Below are positions 1-10,419 of a DNA stretch of 64,000 nucleotides, in pieces. Under the pieces are notes generated by a model, which did no database searches, was not told the origin of the DNA, and was given only the letters and a program-made list of their open reading frames with translations. Source of the stretch: Xenorhabdus miraniensis (GTDB lineage: Bacteria > Pseudomonadota > Gammaproteobacteria > Enterobacterales > Enterobacteriaceae); assembly GCF_002632615.1 (NCBI RefSeq), contig NZ_NITZ01000001.1, positions 310,001-374,000 on the forward strand, in the 5' to 3' direction. The position numbers were made by a program, and so were the translations under genes. Numbering within the stretch: the stretch's first letter is position 1; each line of letters opens with the position of its first letter.

Positions 1-57
1 CAAGCCAATACCGTAACTTGCCCGCGCTTCAATAGACTCAAAAGAAGGTGTTGTCAT
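1..57 (-). CDS. fklB: FKBP-type peptidyl-prolyl isomerase FklB (N-terminal fragment)
   Basis: Only the first 19 codons lie in the window; the gene continues past the left edge on the minus strand. The visible start, MTTPSFESIEARASYGIGL, closely matches the N-terminus of E. coli FklB (FKBP22), which begins MTTPTFDTIEAQASYGIGL. FklB is a cytoplasmic dimeric prolyl isomerase. In E. coli fklB is also a near neighbour of rplI, which supports the call. An AGG-containing ribosome-binding site lies just upstream of the ATG. The catalytic domain cannot be inspected here. Confidence 0.8.
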   Translation of the reverse strand, partial: MTTPSFESIEARASYGIGL

Positions 58-294
58 GAAAATACCTGTTATTAAATAAGTGAAGGTTCAAGCATAACAG
101 CACTGTCTGGATGGGTAAACGCGTGAGGAGTTTTTAAAGGAAGTTTTACTCTTGTAAAACAAAAATACATTATCACACTTTAGTATAACTTGAGTAAAAG
201 GAGGGCCAGACATGACTACGGTTGTCATCCGCCAATCTGGTGAAGCTAACATAGTTAGAAAGTCATTGTGAAAACGCTTGATTTGCATACTGAC

Positions 295-324
295 AAAAAA
301 CGCTGGCATTGCCAGCGTTTTTTG
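295..324 (-). terminator. Intrinsic terminator of the rpsF-priB-rpsR-rplI operon
   Basis: A short stem built on CGCTGGC/GCCAGCG is flanked by A and T runs, so it can act as a rho-independent terminator in either direction. It lies 27 bases past the rplI stop, in the gap before fklB, as expected for the end of the ribosomal operon. Confidence 0.85.
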
Positions 325-350
325 TCACATGTTCTTCAGCTAATCAGGGA

Positions 351-815
<465 letters not shown>

Positions 816-841
816 TCAAAGTCGTTAATGGACTGAGCCTA

Positions 842-1391
<550 letters not shown>

Positions 1392-1396
1392 GGTGA

Positions 1397-1795
1397 TTAC
1401 TCTTCAGAATCCCCAGCTTCATCAACATCATCAACCAGGTCTTCTTCCAAGACCAGATCACGGCTACGACGTTCGTCTTTAGCCTTAACCATTGGTGATG
1501 CTTCAGTTACTGCGTGCTTAACGCGCATAACCATGCTGCGGATAACGGCATCGTTGAAGCGGAAATTAGTTTCCAGCTCATCAATCGCTTCTTGTGGCGC
1601 TTCAACGTTCATCAGAACGTAGTGAGCCTTGTGCAGTTTGTTGATTGGGTAAGCCAGTTGACGACGACCCCAGTCTTCCAGACGGTGAATCTGACCTTGC
1701 GCGTTAGTGATAGTCGCACTGTAACGCTCGATCATGCCCGGAACCTGTTCGCTTTGGTCAGGATGGACCATAAAAACGATTTCGTAATGACGCAT
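1397..1795 (-). CDS. rpsF: 30S ribosomal protein S6
   Basis: S6 of 132 residues, starting [11 protein letters not shown] second in-frame ATG two codons upstream (1801) is only 2 bases from the AAGGAG Shine-Dalgarno, whereas 1795 has the normal 8-base spacing and matches the E. coli N-terminus, so 1795 was chosen. S6 binds 16S rRNA with S18. The acidic C-terminus ends in DSEE, the kind of tail that RimK extends with glutamates in E. coli S6. This is the first gene of the operon, behind the leader at 1802-1860 and the promoter at 1895-1923. Confidence 0.97.
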   Translation of the reverse strand: MRHYEIVFMVHPDQSEQVPGMIERYSATITNAQGQIHRLEDWGRRQLAYPINKLHKAHYVLMNVEAPQEAIDELETNFRFNDAVIRSMVMRVKHAVTEASPMVKAKDERRSRDLVLEEDLVDDVDEAGDSEE

Positions 1796-1801
1796 TAGCA
1801 T

Positions 1802-1860
1802 TGCTCCTTACGGATTATTCAGCCTCCTGTCAGGGTCAGCCGTGGCCCATGGAGGCAAGG
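1802..1860 (-). promoter_or_regulatory. rpsF 5' leader, S6:S18-responsive type
   Basis: The untranslated leader of rpsF can fold with 1822-1827 pairing to 1851-1856 (GCCTCC/GGAGGC), enclosing a CAGCCG-containing segment. It is very close to the E. coli rpsF leader as I recall it. In that family the S6:S18 heterodimer binds the structure and represses translation. The fold and the resemblance are seen here; regulation is inferred from the known leader family. Confidence 0.75.
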
Positions 1861-1894
1861 AACGTGTTTAGTACGGCTGAAAAATCGACGCGTC

Positions 1895-1923
1895 ACTATA
1901 CCCGCACAATACAAAAAACTCAA
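1895..1923 (-). promoter_or_regulatory. Sigma-70 promoter of the rpsF operon
   Basis: On the minus strand a -35 box TTGAGT (1918-1923) is followed after exactly 17 bases by a -10 box TATAGT (1895-1900). The expected start of transcription lies just before the structured leader, which fits the operon layout. It was identified by eye. Confidence 0.65.
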
Positions 1924-1987
1924 GATACCGGTAAAGAAAACGCGTTTATTCTTCTTTCAAACGCTTTCCAATGAAAGAACTTAAGAA

Positions 1988-2725
1988 TTATTGAGTGTTT
2001 CTCTGACGCACGATTTCAAACAGGCATACCCCTGTAGCCACCGATACATTCAGGGAAGAAACTGAACCTGCCATAGGAATACTGATCAATTCATCACAAT
2101 GTTCGCGGGTTAGTCGGCGCATACCCTCACCTTCCGCCCCCATGACCAAGGCCATTGGACCAGTCATTTTACTCTCATATAACGCATGGGTCGCTTCTCC
2201 CGCAGTGCCAACAACCCAGATATTGTGTTCTTGCAGCAAACGCAGGGTACGGGCGAGGTTAGTTACGCGGATCAGTGGAACGCTTTCTGCCGCGCCACAG
2301 GCAACTTTTTTCGCTGTCGCATTCAGTTGCGCTGAACGATCGCGCGGAACGATAACCGCATCAACCCCCGCAGCATCTGCAGTACGCAGGCAAGCACCCA
2401 GATTATGAGGATCGGTGACACCATCCAATACCAGCAGGAACGGACGATCCAACCGTGACAACAAGTCAGGCAAATCATTTTCCTGATACTGACGCCCCGG
2501 TTTAACCCGTGCGATGATACCCTGGTGTACCGCGCCTTCTGTCTGGGCATCCAGCCATTGGCGATTGGCAAGTTGCACTACAATTCCGATGCTTTCCAGC
2601 TCCTGCAACAATGGGGTTAAGCGGCGATCTTCACGCCCTTTCAATACATAAACTTCCATGAAGCGTTGTGGGTCACGCTCCAACAAGGCTTTAACGGCAT
2701 GAATACCGTAGATAATTTCACTCAT
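1988..2725 (-). CDS. rlmB: 23S rRNA (guanosine-2251-2'-O)-methyltransferase RlmB
   Basis: A 245-residue SpoU/TrmH-family enzyme that uses S-adenosylmethionine to 2'-O-methylate G2251 in the peptidyl-transferase P-loop of 23S rRNA. An N-terminal substrate-binding domain (about 1-75, [19 protein letters not shown]) is followed by the knotted SPOUT domain. The three SpoU motifs are visible: [22 protein letters not shown], and [18 protein letters not shown] near the C-terminus. It lies downstream of rnr on the same strand, 58 bases away, as in E. coli, and is probably co-transcribed with it. Confidence 0.96.
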   Translation of the reverse strand: MSEIIYGIHAVKALLERDPQRFMEVYVLKGREDRRLTPLLQELESIGIVVQLANRQWLDAQTEGAVHQGIIARVKPGRQYQENDLPDLLSRLDRPFLLVLDGVTDPHNLGACLRTADAAGVDAVIVPRDRSAQLNATAKKVACGAAESVPLIRVTNLARTLRLLQEHNIWVVGTAGEATHALYESKMTGPMALVMGAEGEGMRRLTREHCDELISIPMAGSVSSLNVSVATGVCLFEIVRQRNTQ

Positions 2726-2783
2726 GACTGGCTAATACCTAACTCACTGATTAACTGTTTTTTACCGGCTGTTTTATGGGCTA

Positions 2784-5237
2784 TTAACCCGCGCTCTTTT
2801 TCGCGCGTTTCGCTTTCAGTTTTGCCGTAATTCTTTTGGTTTTGTCTGACTGTTTTTTCTTTTTACTTGGCTTAGGCGATGCAGGCTTTTCCGCACTTTT
2901 CTTTTTACGGAAAGTACTGTCCGGCTCAAAATTGGCTGATTTTTTATAATCACGGCCTTTTTTGTCATTTTTACGCTCTGGCTTGCCTTTTTTCGCCTTA
3001 TCGCGCGCGGTCTTTCCTTGATTCTGCGCCTTGCGGGTCGTTGAAAGCAAGGTGAAATCAATATTACGCTCATCCATGTGAACCGCTTCCACGCGGATTT
3101 CAACTTCATCACCAAGGCGATAAGTCTGCCCAGAAGATTCACCAATCAAACGCTGGCCAACATTATCATATCGGTAATAATCGTTATCCAGCGTCGAAAC
3201 ATGTACCAAACCATCAATGAACAGATCATGTAAGCGAACAAAGAAGCCAAAACCTGTCACGCTGGTAATCAATCCGGTGAAAACATTGCCTACCTGATCT
3301 TGCATGAAATCACATTTCAGCCAGTCTGCTACATCCCTTGTTGCTTCGTCAGCACGACGCTCGGTCATGGAGCAGTGGTCACCCAGTTGCAACATATGAT
3401 CCATGTCATTGTGCCATCCGCCTGTCGGCGTCCAGCGATGTTCCGCAATACCAGGCTCAACAACACCATTTTCTTGCGCGAGTAAGTACTTGATCGCTCG
3501 ATGTAACACCAAATCAGGATAGCGGCGAATCGGTGAAGTAAAGTGAGAATAAGCACGCAACGACAAGCCAAAGTGACCACGGTTTTCAGGCTCATAGATC
3601 GCCTGTTTCATTGAACGCAGCAACATGGTTTGCAACAGCTCATGATCCGGCCGATCCGCGACGTCTTTCATCAACTGCGCGTAATCTTTCGGTTCTGGTT
3701 TCATCCCACCCAATAGGCTCAGCCCCAATTCGTTGAAGACTGAACGCAGGTTCAGAATACTCTCTTCTTTTGGCCGGTCATGAATACGATATAACGCAGG
3801 CTCATGATATTTTTCAACAAAGCGAGCCGCCGCGATATTTGCCAGAATCATGCACTCTTCAATAAGTTTATGCGCATCATTGCGTACAACTGGCTCAATC
3901 CGCTCAATACGACGTTCCGCATTAAAAATAAACTTGGCTTCTTCAGATTCAAATGAAATAGCACCACGCTGTTCACGTGCCTGTTCTAATGCCTGATAAA
4001 GTTCATGCAGATGCTCAATATGCTTTACCAATGGCTTATAGTGCTCACGCAATTCCTGATCGCCCTGCAAGATTTTCCAGACTTTTGTATAAGTCAAACG
4101 AGCATGTGAATTCATTACTGCTTCGTAAAACTTATAGGAAGAGAGTTTACCTTGGGCAGAAACCGTCATTTCGCACACCATACACAGGCGATCGACCTCT
4201 GGATTGAGGGAACACAACCCATTCGACAGCACTTCCGGCAACATCGGTACAACCTGAGAAGGGAAGTAGACTGAATTACCCCGGCTACGTGCTTCTGTAT
4301 CCAACGGTGTTTGCGGGCGAACGTAATAACTGACATCGGCAATCGCAACCCATAACCGCCAGCCGCCACCGCGTTTTCTTTCGCAATACACGGCATCATC
4401 AAAGTCACGGGCATCTTCGCCATCGATCGTCACCAACGGTAATTCACGTAAATCAACACGACCTTGTTTGGCAGACTCTGGAACGTTTTCATCCAAATCT
4501 GCCACCTGTGTTTCTACCATTGGTGACCAGCTATGGGGAATTTCATGGGTACGAAGCGCAATTTCAACCGCCATGTTCGTTCCCATCGTTTCGCCCAGCA
4601 CTTCAACAATTTTACCTATGGCCTTGGTTCGGCGGGTCGGGCGATTCGTCAATTCAACCACCACAACGTTCCCCATTCTTGCCCCACAAATTTCCTCTTT
4701 GGGGATCAAGATATCGAAACACAAGCGGCTATCATCAGGAACGACAAAGCCCATACCAGCATCCATAAAGTATCGCCCAACGATTTGGCTGCTCTTTGGC
4801 TCCAATACCCGCACGATGCGCACTTCAACGCGGCCTTTTCTGTCTGGTCGCAAAGGCTGCGCCAGTATAACATCACCATGGATTGCTATTTTCATCTGAT
4901 CAGAAGGCAGATAAAAATCTTCTTTGTGACCTTCCACACGCAGGAAGCCATATCCATCACGATGCCCAATCACTGTACCTTTCAATAAATCCAGCCTTTC
5001 TGGCAACGCGTAACATTGACGGCGGGTAAAAACCAACTGCCCATCGCGTTCCATTGCCCGCAAACGGCGGCGCAATGCTTCCTGTGCTTCTGCACTGGTT
5101 AACTGAAGTTCTTGTGCTAAATCCTGACGGCTTACCGGAGTGGTGTGTTTAGAAATGATATCCAAGATGTATTCACGGCTTGGGATAGGAGATTCGTATT
5201 TTTCAGCCTCTCGTTCCTGAAAAGGATCTTTTGACAT
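2784..5237 (-). CDS. rnr: Exoribonuclease R (RNase R)
   Basis: RNase R of 817 residues, a processive 3'-5' exonuclease of the RNB family that degrades structured RNA, defective rRNA and tmRNA-tagged messages. Cold-shock-like domains fill the N-terminal third. The RNB catalytic centre [12 protein letters not shown] lies near residue 275, an S1 domain follows ([19 protein letters not shown]), and the tail from about 735 is very Lys/Arg-rich. The longest reading frame begins 16 codons upstream at a GTG inside the nsrR stop region. ATG 5237 (MSKDPFQ) matches E. coli and has AGAGGA at good spacing, so it was chosen. It lies 44 bases after nsrR in an nsrR-rnr-rlmB unit. Confidence 0.96.
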   Translation of the reverse strand: MSKDPFQEREAEKYESPIPSREYILDIISKHTTPVSRQDLAQELQLTSAEAQEALRRRLRAMERDGQLVFTRRQCYALPERLDLLKGTVIGHRDGYGFLRVEGHKEDFYLPSDQMKIAIHGDVILAQPLRPDRKGRVEVRIVRVLEPKSSQIVGRYFMDAGMGFVVPDDSRLCFDILIPKEEICGARMGNVVVVELTNRPTRRTKAIGKIVEVLGETMGTNMAVEIALRTHEIPHSWSPMVETQVADLDENVPESAKQGRVDLRELPLVTIDGEDARDFDDAVYCERKRGGGWRLWVAIADVSYYVRPQTPLDTEARSRGNSVYFPSQVVPMLPEVLSNGLCSLNPEVDRLCMVCEMTVSAQGKLSSYKFYEAVMNSHARLTYTKVWKILQGDQELREHYKPLVKHIEHLHELYQALEQAREQRGAISFESEEAKFIFNAERRIERIEPVVRNDAHKLIEECMILANIAAARFVEKYHEPALYRIHDRPKEESILNLRSVFNELGLSLLGGMKPEPKDYAQLMKDVADRPDHELLQTMLLRSMKQAIYEPENRGHFGLSLRAYSHFTSPIRRYPDLVLHRAIKYLLAQENGVVEPGIAEHRWTPTGGWHNDMDHMLQLGDHCSMTERRADEATRDVADWLKCDFMQDQVGNVFTGLITSVTGFGFFVRLHDLFIDGLVHVSTLDNDYYRYDNVGQRLIGESSGQTYRLGDEVEIRVEAVHMDERNIDFTLLSTTRKAQNQGKTARDKAKKGKPERKNDKKGRDYKKSANFEPDSTFRKKKSAEKPASPKPSKKKKQSDKTKRITAKLKAKRAKKSAG

Positions 5238-5281
5238 CGTCATTCCTCTGTTGTCATCAGCAAGCTGTTTATCCCCCTGCT

Positions 5282-5701
5282 TCACTTAATCAGAAGCAAT
5301 TGATAAAGGGGACGATTGTCTTCAACCATATCGGCCAAAGTATGTTTATCCAACTCTTCCAAAAAATTTTCTACCGCTTGATTCAAGACTGATTTTAAGC
5401 GACATGCAGGCGTTATTTGACAGGCACTACAGTTAACCAATGAAAGTGGTTCCAATGAACGAACCACATCACCAATTCTGATCTCGCTGGCAGGTTTCCC
5501 CAGACTTATGCCACCATTTTTTCCCCTGACAGCGTTCACCAACCCTAAGTGACTAAGTTGATTAATGATCTTTACCATATGATTACGTGATAAACCATAA
5601 ACTTCAGTTACCTCTGTAATGCTGGTCATTTGACCTTCCGGTAAAGAAGCCATGTAAATCAAAGCACGTAGTCCATAATCAGTAAAACTGGTTAACTGCA
5701 C
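5282..5701 (-). CDS. nsrR: Nitric-oxide-sensing repressor NsrR (Rrf2 family)
   Basis: An Rrf2-family winged-helix repressor of 139 residues whose Fe-S cluster senses nitric oxide. In E. coli it controls hmp and other nitrosative-stress genes. The N-terminal helix-turn-helix ([18 protein letters not shown], then [12 protein letters not shown]) is strongly conserved. GTG 5701 was taken as start because it follows AGAGG by 5 bases and gives the same N-terminus as E. coli; GTG 5707 would overlap that Shine-Dalgarno. The cluster cysteines are C91, C94 and C100. The first spacing is shortened to C-x2-C, where I recall C-x4-C in E. coli NsrR. The function call stands, but the cluster loop is altered. 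Confidence 0.93.
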   Translation of the reverse strand: MQLTSFTDYGLRALIYMASLPEGQMTSITEVTEVYGLSRNHMVKIINQLSHLGLVNAVRGKNGGISLGKPASEIRIGDVVRSLEPLSLVNCSACQITPACRLKSVLNQAVENFLEELDKHTLADMVEDNRPLYQLLLIK

Positions 5702-5805
5702 ACTCACCTCTGGGAGACTGAATATAACGGGGTTTATTTGGAACCAAAAAATGTCTGTTTGTTGGTTTTCGTTAGTTGTTCATTATTATGTGGGTATTTT
5801 AAAAA

Positions 5806-5991
5806 TTAAGCAAAACGGGTGATTCGTTTGTGATGGTTCCAGAATTTATGTTTATACAGATTATCTTTCAGATTTGATTCAAAATCCGTAATGGTTTGAC
5901 CATCCACGCCTTCCGGCCCCGTATTGAACCACATTAGATGGACCTGCCACCATCTCTTTCTGAGCTTATGCCACAATCTTGCGCTTATTCC
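5806..5991 (-). pseudogene. Fragment of a group II intron reverse transcriptase/maturase
   Basis: This 61-codon open stretch without a start contains GPEGVDGQTITDFESNLKD followed by NLYK. That matches the conserved N-terminal segment of group II intron reverse transcriptases, typically G-x-x-G-V-D-G-x-T-I-x-x-F followed by L-x-x-NLYK. The catalytic domain with the YADD box is absent: the match ends after NLYK and the frame stops 15 codons later. It sits in AT-rich DNA between nsrR and the toxin module, so I read it as the scar of an intron or other retroelement. The family call rests on recalled similarity over about 25 residues. Confidence 0.5.
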
Positions 5992-6242
5992 TTATGTAGC
6001 AAGTTTATATGCTTGCGGCACACTTTCTATCATAAAATCAACGTGACATTTTTAACTGATTGAGTTACTTAATTTCTGTTGTTTTGGGATAGGGATAAAT
6101 AAAAATCTGGCAAGTTACAATCATTCTTTATGAATGAGTAATTTTTGATTTTAATAGTTTATTGTTATGTGATTGATGTGGCTATTTTTTATATAAAAAT
6201 GTTATATTCTAATCATTAATTAAGAATGGAGAGGTTATATGG
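5992..6242. other. AT-rich upstream region of the putative toxin module
   Basis: About 250 bases of very AT-rich DNA with no coding frame that I can support. A GGAGAGG Shine-Dalgarno at the right end sets the start of the 65-codon gene at 6243. No clear operator was seen. Confidence 0.5.
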
Positions 6243-6440
6243 ATGATTAAAGAAATATTGATGCAGGAAATAAGTAAGGTGTTAGCCAATAGCTCGACTA
6301 TCGCAGAAGAGAAACTGGCTGTAATGATGATGTTTAGTTTTCAATTATTATCAGCAGCTCAGGCTGACATGATTAACATGCGAGTTGCCGACGGCAGAGT
6401 TTTAACATTAAAACTTGAGTCCGGAAATTTAACACTTTGA
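6243..6440 (+). CDS. Small protein of unknown function heading the toxin module
   Basis: A 65-residue protein with a good Shine-Dalgarno (GGAGAGG, 8 bases before ATG 6243). The first 45 residues look helical and amphipathic and are unusually methionine-rich (MMMFSFQLLSAAQADM); the end is a short beta-like stretch. No family was recognised. It lies 41 bases before the 295-residue membrane protein on the same strand, with the same low-GC composition, so it is probably co-transcribed. It could be an adaptor, chaperone or antitoxin, but nothing in the sequence decides this. Confidence 0.6.
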   Translation: MIKEILMQEISKVLANSSTIAEEKLAVMMMFSFQLLSAAQADMINMRVADGRVLTLKLESGNLTL

Positions 6441-6481
6441 GACTATGATTTATTATCTTATGTAATTTGATGGGGTGTTAA

Positions 6482-7369
6482 ATGAGCAGAAGAATTTCAA
6501 GTGAATTTTTGGATGGGCAGCTTGTAATTGATAATGGAAAATTAAAGCCTCTTACTCATATGAAAGAGTATAGAAAAAAACAATATGCTGAGCTTGAAAG
6601 AAAATTAAATGATAAAGGGAATGAAGAGCATTATGCTCTAATAACGTTAGAAGAGGCTCTTGGTTTTTTAAAATCTGCTTTATGTAAAGGTGGTGAGCAT
6701 AAGACATGGAAAGATAAAGTATTTGCATGCACCGATCCAACATCTTCGTTTGCGGGAAACATGATTGAGTCTGTTGGTGTGATGAAAATAATTAATGAGT
6801 TTAGGAGCTTAGGTGTTGAAGCTAAAGAGTATAAAGGAAGAGGAGGAGCTACTCATATTAAAATAACAGGTAAACAAAGTGTTAGAAAATTTATCACAGG
6901 AACAAATTATCGTCTTGATAATCAAAAGATATTAAAAATAGGCATTGGTTCAAAAAGTATAGTAAATGGCATAGTTTCAGGGGTTAAGTTTTGTATAATT
7001 TTTTCTCTTGCTTATAGAGCTGTTGAATTAATGACAAAAGATGAATATGCTCTTGCTGAATTTTTGGGGAATATAACAGTTGATGCCGCTAAGTTATTGA
7101 TTACTACGTTAGTAACTGCCACGGTTGGTAAAGTAGCATCTAGTTATTTTTTAGCCGCAGGTGTAAGTATAATTGGTGTTTCTGCTGGATTGTTTTTTAT
7201 TGGTGTAGGAATAGCAATCGCTTTATATTATCTTGATAATGAATTCGGGATAACAGACAAAGTGATAAAGAGTATTAGAGAAGCGGATGAAAAAATATCG
7301 GGGGATTATTATGAGATTAATCGTCAAGCTATGGCGTTAAGTATGCCAGCTATTTGGCCATGGAATTAA
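6482..7369 (+). CDS. Putative pore-forming or membrane-active effector toxin
   Basis: A 295-residue protein I could not assign to a named family. The first 150 residues are soluble and charged. Residues about 155-185 form one hydrophobic segment, and 202-250 a long Gly/Ala-rich hydrophobic hairpin (LAAGVSIIGVSAGLFFIGVG) that could be two membrane helices. A charged amphipathic tail ends in IWPWN. A soluble N-terminus with a C-terminal hydrophobic hairpin is how colicin-like and several type VI pore-forming effectors are built. It is followed 43 bases later by a small multi-helix membrane protein, the usual position and form of an immunity protein, and an Hcp gene lies beyond. Toxin function is inferred from architecture and context. 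Confidence 0.55.
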   Translation: MSRRISSEFLDGQLVIDNGKLKPLTHMKEYRKKQYAELERKLNDKGNEEHYALITLEEALGFLKSALCKGGEHKTWKDKVFACTDPTSSFAGNMIESVGVMKIINEFRSLGVEAKEYKGRGGATHIKITGKQSVRKFITGTNYRLDNQKILKIGIGSKSIVNGIVSGVKFCIIFSLAYRAVELMTKDEYALAEFLGNITVDAAKLLITTLVTATVGKVASSYFLAAGVSIIGVSAGLFFIGVGIAIALYYLDNEFGITDKVIKSIREADEKISGDYYEINRQAMALSMPAIWPWN

Positions 7370-7412
7370 GTATGCTAGATATTTTTTATGGTGACTACAA
7401 TGGGGTTTCCGT

Positions 7413-7856
7413 ATGTCAAATAAGGCTAAAAATCAATGCAAAAATCCAGTTATTCTCCCTTTTTGGAGTAGAGTATTTTATATACTAATATTGTTATTGG
7501 TTATGCTTGTTATGTCCATGGTGGTTTTTTTTTCATGGCGTGATTTCATTTCACTAATTAATTTAAATGAAAGAGTGTATTTTTCTTGGAGGGTGTTTTT
7601 TATTTCTTTTGGATTTCCGATAAGTTTTCATTTGTTGTTTTCTATTACGTGTGCTTGTTTCTCAGATACCCCTCGCCCATATAGAGGTCGTGTTGTTAAT
7701 TTTCTGGTATGGATATTTTTTACGGCCTTATTTCTGAGTGTTCCTGTATCTTTATATGTTGATAATAAATTAAAATCTTCTGGGTATGTAACGTGTAGTA
7801 AAAAGTCTTTAATTGCACCAAATGAATATGTTAGAAATATAAAGTTATGTCACTAA
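7413..7856 (+). CDS. Small inner-membrane protein, probable immunity protein (DUF1240-like)
   Basis: A 147-residue integral membrane protein with about four hydrophobic helices: roughly 20-41, 57-82, 95-116, and a weaker one around 42-52. A short C-terminal tail carries two cysteines (VTCSKKS, IKLC). The pattern resembles DUF1240-type proteins of Yersinia and Photorhabdus, a family recalled rather than searched. Immunity proteins of pore-forming bacteriocins are typically small polytopic inner-membrane proteins encoded directly after the toxin, which is its position here. It shares the low GC of the toxin gene. No catalytic motif is present. Confidence 0.55.
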   Translation: MSNKAKNQCKNPVILPFWSRVFYILILLLVMLVMSMVVFFSWRDFISLINLNERVYFSWRVFFISFGFPISFHLLFSITCACFSDTPRPYRGRVVNFLVWIFFTALFLSVPVSLYVDNKLKSSGYVTCSKKSLIAPNEYVRNIKLCH

Positions 7857-7887
7857 GCATATATTAAATATATGCTTAGTTTTTTAC

Positions 7888-8367
7888 TTAGTAAACTCTG
7901 TCTTCCCATATGCTATAGGCAGATGTACCCGCTGTTACATGATTCCATGAGATTGATTTATAGTTAAGTATAATTCTTTCATATGGCATGGCATCAAAAT
8001 CATTTATAGAGTGCGGATAGGTACAGGAAATCTCAGAAATTGTTGCTTCCGTGATTTTAACCTCATAAAAAAGCTCTAACTGTCCAGTTTGACTGGTTCT
8101 GTAAAAAATAAATTTACCATCTAGCGATTCGTTGGAATCTATTGCTATCGCCAATAATGGAGACGATTTATCTATGGGTTTGATAAATTGTATGGGGTGA
8201 TGACTTACATTCTGTTGACGGGATATTGAGTGATCTAAACTGAGTACCTGTATTTGATCTTCGTGTCCTTTTTGATACCGATTTCCTATAGAATCGAGAG
8301 TTGAACACCCTGCTGATATTAAGCCTTGCTTCTTACCATTTAAGGTTAGATAAATCATGTATGACAT
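7888..8367 (-). CDS. hcp: Hcp family type VI secretion tube protein / effector carrier
   Basis: A 159-residue Hcp (TssD) of the longer enterobacterial class. Diagnostic segments are IYLTLNGKKQGLISAGC at the N-terminus, SRQQNVSHHPIQFIKPIDKS in the middle, and ISWNHVTAGTSAYSIWEDR at the C-terminus. Hcp forms hexameric rings stacked into the type VI tube and can carry effectors in its lumen. AGGGCGG lies 8 bases before ATG 8367. No other type VI structural gene is in the window, so this is an orphan copy, as often found next to effector cargo. It is convergent with the toxin and immunity-like genes. There is no C-terminal toxin extension. Confidence 0.88.
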   Translation of the reverse strand: MSYMIYLTLNGKKQGLISAGCSTLDSIGNRYQKGHEDQIQVLSLDHSISRQQNVSHHPIQFIKPIDKSSPLLAIAIDSNESLDGKFIFYRTSQTGQLELFYEVKITEATISEISCTYPHSINDFDAMPYERIILNYKSISWNHVTAGTSAYSIWEDRVY

Positions 8368-8447
8368 TAAAATTACCGCCCTAATGTTTTTTATTTAAAT
8401 AACGATGGCTTAGGTTTTAGCCAAAGAAGAGTAATTTAACATATTAA

Positions 8448-8659
8448 AAAAACTTGCAATGGAATTATCAAGGCAAAAAAGATCTACTTGAAATCCTTTT
8501 TGGTTATCATGTGCTAGGAGTTCCTGATGGAGTACATGAACACCAAGTGTTTGGAATAATGCTCATACAACAACACTAGAGAATTATAAAATAAATGAAA
8601 AAACTTTACCTTTATATACACCTGAAGCAATTCAGGCAGCTGATGAAGTAGAAGCATAA
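8448..8659 (+). pseudogene. Decayed C-terminal end of a toxin-like gene (frameshifted)
   Basis: Two adjoining frames read as one protein tail if a frameshift near 8553 is allowed. The first (8448-8554) gives NLQWNYQGKKDLLEILFG, then YHVLGVPDGVHEHQVFG. The second (8555-8659) gives NNAHTTTLENYKINEKTLPL and ends DEVEA before TAA. There is no start codon and an in-frame stop lies just upstream. Position behind hcp suggests the remnant of an old effector cassette. The family was not recognised; the reading is based on frame continuity and composition. Confidence 0.4.
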
Positions 8660-8861
8660 ATATAAGAAGGGATGATATGAGCTGATTAGAGAATAATGAT
8701 ACACAATGAAACTGTTGAAGATATACTTTTACATTTTGCGCCTAAGAAAACACATCCAACTATAGATCGAATATATGTTAGGCATCATTTTGGTCATGTG
8801 TTACATGGTTAGATAACCGGGCATTAAGCCCGGTTATTTGCCCAAAAGATTAAGCTATCAA

Positions 8862-10169
<1,308 letters not shown>

Positions 10170-10299
10170 TCACTCGGTTGCTTAAAAATGGATTCTACCA
10201 TCTCATTTAGCACCTTTCAGTATTTTTTGTTACTTCTGTTATTTCGTTTCATCATATAAATGGGCTGATAAGTAAACATTAGTAATGAAAATAACAGAC

Positions 10300-10332
10300 A
10301 AAAAAGCCACTATATGTTTTTTTACAGTGGCT
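10300..10332 (-). terminator. Intrinsic terminator downstream of hflC
   Basis: On the minus strand a 7-bp stem (AGCCACT at 10305-10311 with AGTGGCT at 10326-10332) is followed by a T run ending TTTTTTGTC. It lies about 90 bases past the hflC stop and would end the hflKC transcript before purA. Confidence 0.75.
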
Positions 10333-10337
10333 TAGGA

Positions 10338-10362
10338 AGCGGCCAGACACACGCTGGCCGCT
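10338..10362. other. Strong GC-rich hairpin between hflC and purA
   Basis: A perfect 9-bp inverted repeat (AGCGGCCAG / CTGGCCGCT) with a 7-base loop lies just upstream, in transcript order, of the hflC terminator. There is no T run of its own, so it may stabilise the 3' end of the hflKC mRNA or be a degenerate repeat element. Confidence 0.5.
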
Positions 10363-10419
10363 GTAGGTTTATTTTGCCAATTGAAAGTAGATTGAAGGCT
10401 ATTTGCCCATCAAAACCAC

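Noticed and set aside
88..309. 73-codon minus-strand frame between fklB and rplI
   Set aside because: It has no ribosome-binding site or recognisable sequence and overlaps the operon terminator at 295-324.
8698..8814. 38-codon plus-strand frame (MIHNETVEDILLHFAPKK...)
   Set aside because: Too short and without clear Shine-Dalgarno support; it may be the residue of an immunity gene, and is mentioned only in the finding on the decayed cassette.
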